A stretch of 23,528 nucleotides of DNA from DASPTT01 sp035623275 (lineage in GTDB: Bacteria > Actinomycetota > Acidimicrobiia > Acidimicrobiales > UBA8190): assembly GCA_035623275.1 (NCBI GenBank), contig DASPTT010000137.1:1-23528 (forward strand). Direction: 5' to 3'. Below the pieces are notes generated by a model, which saw only the letters and a program-made list of their open reading frames with translations, was not told the origin of the DNA and made no database searches. Of the stretch, positions 6,748 to 13,978 are shown piece by piece. The first letter of the stretch is position 1; each line of letters starts with the position of its first letter. The position numbers and the translations under genes were made by a program.

Positions 6748-7947
6748 CTAGGCGGACGACCCCCCCGTCGACGGGTTGGCCGAGACGCCCGGGCCCGCCA
6801 CGGGCGGGCCGCCGAAGACCGACGCACCGCCCATCGGGCCCGGTCCCCAATGCCCACCCGGCCCGGCGGGCCCGGCGGGGAGCACGGTCACCGTCGTGGC
6901 GGCGTAGCTGCCGTCCGCCGCCTTGTCCCCCTCGACCAGGACGTGGTCGCCCTGCGCCACGTCGGAAGCGGAGCCGCTGCCGGAGCGGGTCCGGTAGGCG
7001 GTGGAAGGGGTCGTGTGCACGGTGACCGACCCCCCGGGCGTGCTCAGCACGATGGTGCCCGCGGCGACCGATGTGACCTGCCCGCCCACCTGGGGGAGGA
7101 CGATCGACACCGTGGTGGCGTCGAGATCGGTGTGGTTCGAGGCGATGGTCCCCCGGGCCACGATCTGGACCCCCCTGGTCACGTCAGACGCCACGGCGCT
7201 CTGTCCGCCCCGGTCGTAGGTCGTCGCCCCGCTGGTGTAGACGGTCCTCCAGAACCCCTGGGCGTCCTCCACGGTGATGGTCCCGTTCCCGACGGACACG
7301 ACTGTGCCTACGACAGCGGGGGACTCGATGTTCACGGACGTGGCCACCGGGACCGTCGGAGTGGTGCTGGCGCCGGAACCCGAGGAGGGCGGCACCTGCA
7401 CGGCCGGCCGGACGTCCACGTGCTCGCCTACGGCGAGGTCGGACCGGGAGGCTGCCTGGCCGTCCTTGGTATAGGTCGTCGAGGAGTCGGTCGTGAACTG
7501 CTGCGTCGAGCCATCGGGTCGTGTCACGGTGATCGAGCCCGGGTCGATCGCGCTCAAGGTCCCGCCGCCGGGGCCCACGCCCAGGCCCTGCCCGCCGGGC
7601 CCCGCGAGGACCCCTCCCGCGGGTCCCGGGACGACCGCGGTCGTCGGCCCGCCCGACGCCGTGCCCGACGCCGTGCCCGACGCCGTGCCCGACGCATCCG
7701 CCGCGGCGACGGTGGCAGGCGCGCCTGCCGGACCGGTGACGGCCGCAGCCACGCCGTAGGCGCCGAGCCCGACGACGCCCGCCAGCGCCCCCAGGCCGGC
7801 CACCCGGCGGAGGCGACGTCCCGACGGGCGGCCGGGGGGCACAGGGAGGGGCGGCGGCGGAGGCGGCGGCGGGGGCGCCCCCGACGGTCCCCACCACCCG
7901 GCGGCCGGCTCGTGCGGGGAGGGGGTGAAGCGCTCGTCTGTGGTCAC
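6748..7947 (-). CDS. Membrane-anchored protein with three DUF5666-like repeats
   Basis: GTG 7947 is chosen because GAGGAG lies six bases upstream; the longer frame has no SD. The product has 399 residues. A cytoplasmic N-terminus contains a nine-Pro run (25-33), then R-R-L-R-R-V and one membrane helix (about 49-70). A Gly/Ala/Thr/Ser linker with three G-T-A-S units follows. Three homologous beta-rich units of about 52 residues come next, each with a G-(x)-S/I-(x)-G-T/S-I-T/V-V pattern, a T-x-Y strand and a D-(L/V)-x-x-G closing turn. This is the DUF5666 type, probably extracellular. The C-terminus is Gly/Pro/Ser-rich. The function is unknown; no catalytic residues are visible. Confidence 0.75.
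   Translation of the reverse strand: MTTDERFTPSPHEPAAGWWGPSGAPPPPPPPPPLPVPPGRPSGRRLRRVAGLGALAGVVGLGAYGVAAAVTGPAGAPATVAAADASGTASGTASGTASGGPTTAVVPGPAGGVLAGPGGQGLGVGPGGGTLSAIDPGSITVTRPDGSTQQFTTDSSTTYTKDGQAASRSDLAVGEHVDVRPAVQVPPSSGSGASTTPTVPVATSVNIESPAVVGTVVSVGNGTITVEDAQGFWRTVYTSGATTYDRGGQSAVASDVTRGVQIVARGTIASNHTDLDATTVSIVLPQVGGQVTSVAAGTIVLSTPGGSVTVHTTPSTAYRTRSGSGSASDVAQGDHVLVEGDKAADGSYAATTVTVLPAGPAGPGGHWGPGPMGGASVFGGPPVAGPGVSANPSTGGSSA
7651..7695. repeat. 12-bp in-frame tandem repeat, nearly four copies
   Basis: The unit GCCCGACGCCGT occurs at 7651-7662, 7663-7674 and 7675-7686, with nine bases of a fourth copy at 7687-7695. On the minus strand it encodes the G-T-A-S units in the linker of the DUF5666-like protein. 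Multiples of 12 keep the frame, so copy number could vary without breaking the gene. Confidence 0.9.
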
Positions 7948-8012
7948 GTCTCGCTCCTCATGTCGTCGACGCCCTGCCGGGCCGCGTGCGTACCGGCGCC
8001 CGGGGTGGCCAC

Positions 8013-8036
8013 CCAAGCTTCGGCGCGCAAGCTTGG
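8013..8036. promoter_or_regulatory. Perfect inverted repeat with AAGCTT arms
   Basis: CCAAGCTT (8013-8020) and AAGCTTGG (8029-8036) flank the eight-base core CGGCGCGC. It lies downstream of the minus-strand CrtC/AttH-like gene and about 65 bases upstream of the start of the DUF5666-like gene. It may be an operator for that gene or a terminator for the gene before it. No T-tract is present. Confidence 0.45.
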
Positions 8037-8097
8037 AAGCAGCCGTGCGAGACCTTGGAGTTCCGTGACAATTCCGACACGGGCCGTGGCGGTGCCC

Positions 8098-9255
8098 CTA
8101 CATGAACGAGTCGTCGGCCGAGAGCCCGAGCTCAGGGTCGCCGCCGGTGATGATCGGTTGGCAGTTGCCGTACCCCTCGCCGCCACCGACGGGGTCCAGG
8201 ACGTGGACGACGGTGTCGCGGATCTGGTGCAGCCGCCTCGCCATCGCCGGATCGGCGCAATTCGGGATGCGCTCACCCTCGACCACCAGGTCGCCGCGCC
8301 ATTCCCCGTGGTGGTGGCCGTCGAAGCCGAAGTACAGGCCGGCGCCGAGGTGGAAGCCCGTGTCGGAGACGGCCTCCATCGTCAGGATGCGCGTGGTGCC
8401 GTCCTCGGTGGTGGCTTCGAGCGTGCCGCCGAGCAGCCGCCGGTTGGACGGGTCGAAGCGCAACGCGGGCTCGATGTCGGTGAAGCGCTCCGTCCGCCCG
8501 TCGGGGTGCTCGACGCCGCCCATGACCACCTTGTGGAGGAACCCCGGCGCCTTCACGATCTGGTAGTGCAACAGCATGGCGTAGCGGCTGCCGTCGGGGC
8601 GCGTCATGGCCAGCGGGCTCCAGATCATCCGGAACGACAGGCCTCGCAGTGGGTCGACCTGCTCGATGTCGGTCTGGGGTAGTCCCACGTCGACGCGCGT
8701 GCCCCAGGAGTGGTCGCGGGTGCTGATCCAGGTCTCGGGTGTGATCTCGGTGCGCTCGCCGTCGATGTCGACCCAGCCCGAGGCGACGCCGGTCTGGTGG
8801 TAGCGGACCAGGTCCGACACGACACGCACACCGGCGCGCCGGTGTGTGCGGTCCTCCATGGACGGAGGCACGATGGCGTCGAAGCGCCAGTCGAAGGCAA
8901 TCGACTGTGTGTCGTTGGGCTCGAGGACGAAGCGGACCGAATGCAGTGGCTCCAGCACTTCGTAGCGGACCGGCCCGATGACGGTCTCCTCGAAGCGGGG
9001 GGCAAGCCGCCGGCTGGCACGCACCGTCGCCTGTTCGACCCCGCGGGAGATCCCCGCGTAGGCGTCCATGACGTTGCGGTTCGGGTACTTGCCCAGCCCG
9101 AAACCGAGCTGGAGGCTGCCGTCAGTGGCGGCGGCCATGGCGCAGACCTTCTCCGTCCAGGACTGGTCGCTGGTCCCGACGACGGCGAAGGTGTCGGCGA
9201 TCTGGTGGGTCAGGCCCTCGTCGGCGGGAAGCAGCGGGCCGATCGGGTTCGTCAC
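8098..9255 (-). CDS. CrtC/AttH-like (lipocalin-superfamily) protein, paralog A
   Basis: A 385-aa product from GTG 9255, whose bases overlap the upstream gene's TGA (GTGA at 9255-9252); frames extending further are antisense-type Arg-rich sequence. It is beta-rich throughout, with L-G-F-G-L-G-K-Y-P-N (50-59), G-P-V-R-Y-E-V-L-E-P-L and the motif S-T-R-D-H-S-W-G-T-R (178-187). That Ser-Trp-Gly signature resembles AttH/CrtC-type lipocalin-like hydratases; recent Pfam splits such proteins into DUF7064/DUF7065, which I cannot confirm here. Catalytic residues are not assigned. The neighbouring APH-like gene is translationally coupled, and a shorter paralog sits on the other side of it. A joint role on a hydrophobic or acyl substrate is inference. 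Confidence 0.7.
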   Translation of the reverse strand: MTNPIGPLLPADEGLTHQIADTFAVVGTSDQSWTEKVCAMAAATDGSLQLGFGLGKYPNRNVMDAYAGISRGVEQATVRASRRLAPRFEETVIGPVRYEVLEPLHSVRFVLEPNDTQSIAFDWRFDAIVPPSMEDRTHRRAGVRVVSDLVRYHQTGVASGWVDIDGERTEITPETWISTRDHSWGTRVDVGLPQTDIEQVDPLRGLSFRMIWSPLAMTRPDGSRYAMLLHYQIVKAPGFLHKVVMGGVEHPDGRTERFTDIEPALRFDPSNRRLLGGTLEATTEDGTTRILTMEAVSDTGFHLGAGLYFGFDGHHHGEWRGDLVVEGERIPNCADPAMARRLHQIRDTVVHVLDPVGGGEGYGNCQPIITGGDPELGLSADDSFM

Positions 9256-10382
9256 ACGCTCGACCAGTACGTGTGCTCGAGCATCTGCTCGAGCGTGGCC
9301 CGGTGCATGATGAGGTCGTCTGGGTCGCCGGGCATCTCGATCTCGCCGAAGAGGATCTGCCGGCGTGCCACCCTGCTCATCACGATCGCGTGCCGCAGTG
9401 CGGCGTACATCGTGTAGAAGTCGAGGTCCCGCGGGGTGTGACCCGACAGCTGCTCGTAGGTCGCGGCGACGTCGTCGAGCCGCATGAAATGCGGCATGCC
9501 CGGCAGCCCGGCCTGCAGAGCGATGTCGTCGAGGAACCGGTGCAGGTACACCATCCAACCCAGGTCGATCTCCCGCGGGCCGGTGGCGGCCATCTCCCAG
9601 TCGAGAACGGCCACGGGCTCGAAGTCGCGGTACATGACGTTGCCGATGCGGGAGTCGCCCCAGCTCACCACGGTGTCGCCCTCGTCGACCGGCCAGTGCT
9701 CCTCCAGCCATGCGAAGGTGCGCTCGATCAACGGTGACCGGGTGCCGTCGGCCACCACCCACTCGTAGTAGGCGCGCTGCTCGGCCAGGTGCCGTTGCAG
9801 CGCGGTGTCACCGGGGCGGTCCAGCTCGAGGAAGGCGATATCGCCCGGCGTCACGTCCATGCCGTGGAGCGCGACGAGGACACCCACCGACGCGTCCTGG
9901 AGCCGGCGCTGCTGCTCCGGCGTGGCCTCGGAGAGCCACGATCCGAACGGGTACGGCATGATGTCGGGCGGGACGGACCCCTCGACCCGCTCCATCACGA
10001 AGAAGGGCGTGCCGATGTGCCGCTCGTCCGGCTCCATCCAGAGGGTGGCCGGGACCGGGACGCTGGAGCGTTCGCCGACCAGCCGCATCGCCCGGAACTG
10101 GCGTTCGAGGTCGTAGACGGGGAACACAGGTGCCGCGTCGGGGTCGGGGCTCAGCCGCGCCGCGCAGCCGGTGGTGCGACGGGTCCCGTCCTCCTCCCAG
10201 GACGCGTCGAACAGCAGCGTCTCGCTCGACATCCCGTTCGACTCGGGCACCACCAGGGCCGAGATGGACGCGCCCGCCACCTTCGTCCCCAGCCATGCTG
10301 CCAGCCCGAGCTGCAGAGCGTCGCGGTCGCGCGTCGAAGTCCGCGGCCTCGGTGCGGCCTCGGCAGGCTCCCCCTGGGTCAT
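9252..10382 (-). CDS. Aminoglycoside-phosphotransferase-fold kinase (ACAD10/11-like)
   Basis: A 376-aa product from ATG 10382, with GGGGGAG just upstream. The kinase-like fold is shown by E-R-Q-F-R-A-M-R-L near 93-101, the hinge F-F-V-M-E-R-V-E-G (127-135), the catalytic loop W-G-D-S-R-I-G-N (241-248; Asp243, Asn248) and V-L-D-W-E (259-263; Asp261 for metal). The classical HGD His is Trp241. The family resembles the phosphotransferase domain of ACAD10/11 and related actinobacterial proteins, which in ACAD10/11 phosphorylates hydroxyacyl-CoA; antibiotic resistance is less likely. The stop overlaps the start of the CrtC/AttH-like gene by four bases. Confidence 0.85.
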   Translation of the reverse strand: MTQGEPAEAAPRPRTSTRDRDALQLGLAAWLGTKVAGASISALVVPESNGMSSETLLFDASWEEDGTRRTTGCAARLSPDPDAAPVFPVYDLERQFRAMRLVGERSSVPVPATLWMEPDERHIGTPFFVMERVEGSVPPDIMPYPFGSWLSEATPEQQRRLQDASVGVLVALHGMDVTPGDIAFLELDRPGDTALQRHLAEQRAYYEWVVADGTRSPLIERTFAWLEEHWPVDEGDTVVSWGDSRIGNVMYRDFEPVAVLDWEMAATGPREIDLGWMVYLHRFLDDIALQAGLPGMPHFMRLDDVAATYEQLSGHTPRDLDFYTMYAALRHAIVMSRVARRQILFGEIEMPGDPDDLIMHRATLEQMLEHTYWSSV

Positions 10383-10399
10383 GGCTCCCCCTGGGTCAT
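10366..10399. repeat. Exact 17-bp tandem duplication at the phosphotransferase start
   Basis: GGCTCCCCCTGGGTCAT occurs at 10366-10382 and again at 10383-10399 with no gap. On the minus strand each copy holds an ATG followed by the codons for T-Q-G-E. As 17 is not a multiple of three, the upstream ATG (10399) opens a six-codon frame (M-T-Q-G-E-P) that stops at a TGA overlapping the real start as ATGA. Confidence 0.9.
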
Positions 10400-10478
10400 T
10401 GCTCCCCCTCGTCTCCCCGCGTCGCCGGCGGCGTCGTCGCGCTCGCCCCGGTCGGCGCCACAGCGTGCCACAGCGGGC

Positions 10479-11597
10479 TCAGGGCCCGACCGACCCCCAG
10501 TCGGTGAACCCGGACGGCAGGTGGAGGCCGAAGGTGCCGTGCTCGAACATGCCCCACCCCTCCGCCCCCTCGCAACGGGCCCGGGCCACATGGTCGACCA
10601 CGCCGAAGGGGATCCGTCCTGCCACCGCCGGGTCCTCGAGGTCGATGCTGACCCGCTCGGCCCACCCCGGTCCGCGCCACTGCCCGTGGGACCAGTCAGG
10701 GTCCCCGCCGTAGCCGGGCCCGCAATTGAGGGCAACGAAGCCGAGCATGTCGATCTCGATGTCGAGGTCCGGACCGCCGCGGGGGCGGCAGTGCACGACC
10801 GCGGACTCGGGATGGCGCGTGCCCGGCCGGTAGCGGATCTCGAATTCGGGCCAGCCCAGCTGCTGGGGCAGCCGATCCGAACCGGCCGGGAACACCCGCA
10901 CCGCCTCGTTCAGCGTCCGGGTCCCGTTGCCGTCCTCCTGGGCGATGATCACCACCGCGTAGTCGTCGAAGCGAAGCGGCACGTAGGTCCACCAGAAGCC
11001 GAACTGGGGATCGGGCTCCGCGCCGGCCCGCCCCGCAGGCTCGGCCTCGCCGACCGGGCGGATACCCCACGAGCGGTCGCGCGTGCCCACCCAGCGGTCG
11101 TCCGACACCGCGATCTCGTCGCCGTCGACACGCACCACCCCTTCCCACGTGCCGACCTGGGCGAAGCGGAGGGCGTCGAGGATGATGCGCTCGCTCTGGC
11201 GCATCACGTGCGCGGGCTCCTCCACGACCGGGAACGAGCCGGTCCACGTGAGGTCGAGCCCGATGCCGTGCTCGTCGCCGTCGCAGACGATGCGGATCCG
11301 TTGCAGTGGCTCGATCACCTCGACGCGGTAGGGGCCCACCTGCTGGTCCATGCGGTCGTCGCCGAGGGCGTCCGACATCCGGAGGGTGACCTGGTTCCGG
11401 CCCCGGGCCACGGTCGCGTAGGCGTCGATGACGCCCAGGTTCGGGTAGACGCCGAGCCCCGTGACCACGAACACCTCGCCGGTGCGGTCGTGGGCGTTCA
11501 GGTAGCAGCGGTCGTAGGTGTTGCGGTCGCTGGTGACGACGTGGCGCATCGACAGGGGTGCCTGGTGAACGGGGAACTCGTCGAGCGGGACGGGCAT
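10479..11597 (-). CDS. CrtC/AttH-like (lipocalin-superfamily) protein, paralog B
   Basis: A 372-aa product from ATG 11597 with the strong SD AAGGAGGT. It aligns by eye along its first ~180 residues with paralog A: V-T-G-L-G-V-Y-P-N-L-G-V-I-D-A-Y matches L-G-K-Y-P-N-R-N-V-M-D-A-Y, G-P-Y-R-V-E-V-I-E-P-L matches G-P-V-R-Y-E-V-L-E-P-L, and G-T-R-D-R-S-W-G-I-R (171-180) matches S-T-R-D-H-S-W-G-T-R. It lies 96 bases upstream of the APH-like gene on the same strand, so paralog B, APH-like and paralog A form a likely three-gene unit. It is divergent from the MFS gene. The enzymatic role is unknown; the similarity is to hydratase-like lipocalins, not a proven activity. Confidence 0.72.
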   Translation of the reverse strand: MPVPLDEFPVHQAPLSMRHVVTSDRNTYDRCYLNAHDRTGEVFVVTGLGVYPNLGVIDAYATVARGRNQVTLRMSDALGDDRMDQQVGPYRVEVIEPLQRIRIVCDGDEHGIGLDLTWTGSFPVVEEPAHVMRQSERIILDALRFAQVGTWEGVVRVDGDEIAVSDDRWVGTRDRSWGIRPVGEAEPAGRAGAEPDPQFGFWWTYVPLRFDDYAVVIIAQEDGNGTRTLNEAVRVFPAGSDRLPQQLGWPEFEIRYRPGTRHPESAVVHCRPRGGPDLDIEIDMLGFVALNCGPGYGGDPDWSHGQWRGPGWAERVSIDLEDPAVAGRIPFGVVDHVARARCEGAEGWGMFEHGTFGLHLPSGFTDWGSVGP

Positions 11598-11669
11598 GGG
11601 GCGACCTCCTTCCGGGCGCTCAACGTAGGCGGTTGGGCCGGCGGCGCGCCTGTCGAGCACAATCGCCCC

Positions 11670-13007
11670 ATGGACTCGGTGGATCGGGACGTCCGCTCGT
11701 CGACCGCCACCGCGCCCCCCGGGGAGCCGCCGGGCGGCGCCGCGGCGTGGCGAGCATGGGGACTGGGGGTCACGACCTACCTCGTGGCCGTGTTCCACCG
11801 GATGAGCCTCGGGGTGGGCGCCATCGACGCGGAGCGCCGCTTCCACATCGGCCCGTCGCTCCTGTCGGTGTTCGTGGCCGTGCAGCTCGGGCTCTACGCC
11901 GCCCTGCAGATCCCCACCGGTGCCGCGGCCGACCGGTTCGGGCCCCGGCGCATGCTCACCGCGGCCCTGGTGCTCATGGCGGCCGGTGAGACGCTCTTCG
12001 CGCTGGCGACATCGCCCGCGCTGGGCATCGCCGGCCGCGCGCTGGTGGGCACGGGCGACGCGCTGACCTTTCTGAGCGTGCTCCGCCTGGTGCAGAACTG
12101 GTTCCCCGCCCGTCGCTACGGGTTGCTGGCCGCCCTGACCGGTCTGGTCGGGGGCGTCGGCCAGCTGATCTCGACGGTGCCGCTGCGCCAGAGCCTGTCG
12201 CACCTCCACTGGAGCGCGACGTTCCTGGTCACCGCGGTCGCCACCGGGGTCTTCGCCGTCGCGCTCGCCACGGCATTGCGGGACCGACCGCCGGGTGCAC
12301 CGGTCGTCCACGCCGCCGAGCCGATGCACCACGCCGTGCGGGCCGTGATGCGACGGTCGGGCACGTGGCAGGGGATGTGGGTGCACTTCGCCCTCACGGG
12401 CCCCTTCGTGGTGTTCACGGCCCTGTGGGGCTACCCCTACCTGGTCCGGGTGCAGCACGACACCGCCGCCGGCGCGTCCGTCGTCCTCGCCTGTGTCGTG
12501 GTCACGACGATCGTGAGCGCGCCGGTCGTCGGCTTCCTGATCTCGCACGCCCCCCGGAGCCGCCCGGCGATCGTGCTCGTCAGCGCCGGCCTGCTGCTCG
12601 CCGCCTGGGGCCTGGCCCTGTTGTGGGGCGCGGGGCCGGTGCCGCCGGCGTGCATCGCACTGCTCGTCCTCGCCACGGGCGTCGCCGGACCGGCGTCCAT
12701 CGTCGGTTTCGACCTGGCCCGCGAGGCCAATCGGGCCGATCGAGGTGGGGCGGCGACAGGAGTGGTCAACATCGGCGGGTTCACCGGTGCGGTGGTGGTC
12801 GACGTGGCCATCGGGGTGATCCTCGCCACGTTCGGCCATGGGGCCGGCAACGGCAGTGGGTTCCGGCTGGCGCTGGCCACGCTGCCGGCGATGGTGGCCC
12901 TAGGGTTGCTCCTGTTCGTCCTGACCAGCGCGCGTGCCGCGCGCCAGCTGTCGGCCGAGCCGATCACCCCGGCCGCGCCGGCGCCCGTCGGGGTGGCGCC
13001 CGGCTGA
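11670..13007 (+). CDS. MFS transporter
   Basis: A 445-aa integral membrane protein from ATG 11670, chosen as the first Met after the divergent intergenic gap; the long open frame upstream is antisense to other genes. The first ~25 residues are hydrophilic. The loop G-A-A-A-D-R-F-G-P-R-R-M between the second and third helices is the MFS signature (G-x-x-x-D-R-x-G-R-R), and about 12 hydrophobic segments follow. It most resembles sugar-phosphate/anion- and nitrate-type exporters or importers with a V-S-V/I-pattern core, but the substrate is not deducible. Its stop TGA at 13005-13007 directly abuts the convergent SDR stop. Confidence 0.85.
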   Translation: MDSVDRDVRSSTATAPPGEPPGGAAAWRAWGLGVTTYLVAVFHRMSLGVGAIDAERRFHIGPSLLSVFVAVQLGLYAALQIPTGAAADRFGPRRMLTAALVLMAAGETLFALATSPALGIAGRALVGTGDALTFLSVLRLVQNWFPARRYGLLAALTGLVGGVGQLISTVPLRQSLSHLHWSATFLVTAVATGVFAVALATALRDRPPGAPVVHAAEPMHHAVRAVMRRSGTWQGMWVHFALTGPFVVFTALWGYPYLVRVQHDTAAGASVVLACVVVTTIVSAPVVGFLISHAPRSRPAIVLVSAGLLLAAWGLALLWGAGPVPPACIALLVLATGVAGPASIVGFDLAREANRADRGGAATGVVNIGGFTGAVVVDVAIGVILATFGHGAGNGSGFRLALATLPAMVALGLLLFVLTSARAARQLSAEPITPAAPAPVGVAPG

Positions 13008-13838
13008 TCAGCCCGCGGCCCGCTTGCGGCGGCGCTCGGAGCGATCCAGCGTCTGGCGCATGCCGGCGCCGGCGGCCCGCAGCGCCAGGCGACGGGGCAT
13101 CAGCCGCAGCGCCCCTACCAGTGCCTTGTTCGACGCGCCCACCACGTACACGGGTCCACGCCCGAGATGGCTGATCGCCCGTTCCGCTACGTCCCCCGGT
13201 GCCATCACCCCCACGAGGGCCTTCTTGTCGATGCCCTGGTCGGCGAGGATCTCGGTGTCCGTCCCACCCGGCGCGACCACCAGCACGTCCACCCCCCCGG
13301 GTGCGAGCTCGCCCCACAGCCCTTCGCCCAGGCTGTGCACGAACCCCTTGCTCGCGGCGTAGGCGGCGGAGTACGGGTAGCCCTGGAACCCCTCGATCGA
13401 GCCAACGAGCACGATGCCCCCACGGCCACGGGCGAGCAGGCGCGGGGCGAACGCACGCGACAGCAGCATGGGGGCGCGGCAATTGACGGCGAGCAGGGCG
13501 TCGAGCCGTTCGTCGGACTGTTCGGCGTGCAGGCCCTTGAGGCCGAGCCCGGCGTTGCTCACGATCAGGCCGACGTCCTTGTCGTCGCACGCGGTCATGA
13601 CGTGCTCGAGGAACCTCGGTTCGCCGAGGTCCAGCTGGAGCACCTCCACCTCGACGCGGTCGACGGCACGCAGGTCACGGGCGAGCATCTCGAGCCGCTC
13701 GATGCGCCGAGCGGCGACGACCAGGTTGCAACCGCGTGCGGCCAGCCGCCGGGCCAGGTGTTCCCCGATGCCCGACGAGGCGCCGGTCACCAGCGCCCAG
13801 GGCCCGTAACGGGCCAGGAACTCGTCCGTCTCGGTCAT
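13008..13838 (-). CDS. Short-chain dehydrogenase/reductase
   Basis: A 276-aa product; ATG 13838 is preceded by GGAGAG on the minus strand. It has a Rossmann T-G-A-S-S-G-I-G (18-25), N-A-G (95-97), Ser147 and the catalytic Y-A-A-S-K (160-164). A-A-R-R after strand 2 (42-45) suggests NADP(H). The C-terminal ~40 residues are Arg/Lys-rich (R-M-P-R-R, R-S-E-R-R-R-K-R), an extension of about the length seen in SDRs that associate with membranes or lipids. The substrate is unknown. It faces the cyclase gene across a 140-base gap with direct repeats. Confidence 0.9.
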   Translation of the reverse strand: MTETDEFLARYGPWALVTGASSGIGEHLARRLAARGCNLVVAARRIERLEMLARDLRAVDRVEVEVLQLDLGEPRFLEHVMTACDDKDVGLIVSNAGLGLKGLHAEQSDERLDALLAVNCRAPMLLSRAFAPRLLARGRGGIVLVGSIEGFQGYPYSAAYAASKGFVHSLGEGLWGELAPGGVDVLVVAPGGTDTEILADQGIDKKALVGVMAPGDVAERAISHLGRGPVYVVGASNKALVGALRLMPRRLALRAAGAGMRQTLDRSERRRKRAAG

Positions 13839-13905
13839 CGTCTCTCCGATCCAGCCCCGGGGTGCGGGGCCCCGGTGCCGTCCCGGCGACCGTATCGGAG
13901 CGCGG

Positions 13906-13950
13906 CGCCCGGTGCGAGCGAGCCCGGTGCGAGCGGGCCCGGGTGCGAGG
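13906..13950. repeat. Three 15-bp direct repeats in a divergent promoter region
   Basis: CCCGGTGCGAGCG occurs exactly at 13908-13920 and 13923-13935, and as CCCGGGTGCGAGG at 13938-13950, at a 15-base period. It lies between the SDR start (13838, minus) and the cyclase start (13979, plus). It could be a multimeric operator; slippage is the alternative. Confidence 0.7.
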
Positions 13951-13978
13951 GGCGGACGGGAGCGGGCAGACTGCGCCC

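Noticed and set aside
6739..8682. Large plus-strand open frame
   Set aside because: Antisense to the DUF5666-like and CrtC/AttH-like genes, whose families are recognisable.
9256..9762. Upstream extension of paralog A
   Set aside because: It lies inside the APH-like gene in another frame and is Arg-rich; the GTGA overlap gives the start.
9252..10382. Aminoglycoside resistance gene
   Set aside because: The family resemblance is to ACAD10/11-type phosphotransferases and the context is metabolic; the WGD loop is not that of known resistance kinases.
9789..11669. Long open frame on the plus strand running into the MFS gene
   Set aside because: It is antisense to the APH-like and paralog B genes, has His/Arg/Asp-rich composition and no SD; the MFS starts at ATG 11670.
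11598..12839. Minus-strand open frame upstream of paralog B
   Set aside because: It is antisense to the MFS gene with charged low-complexity composition; the SD AAGGAGGT fixes the start at 11597.
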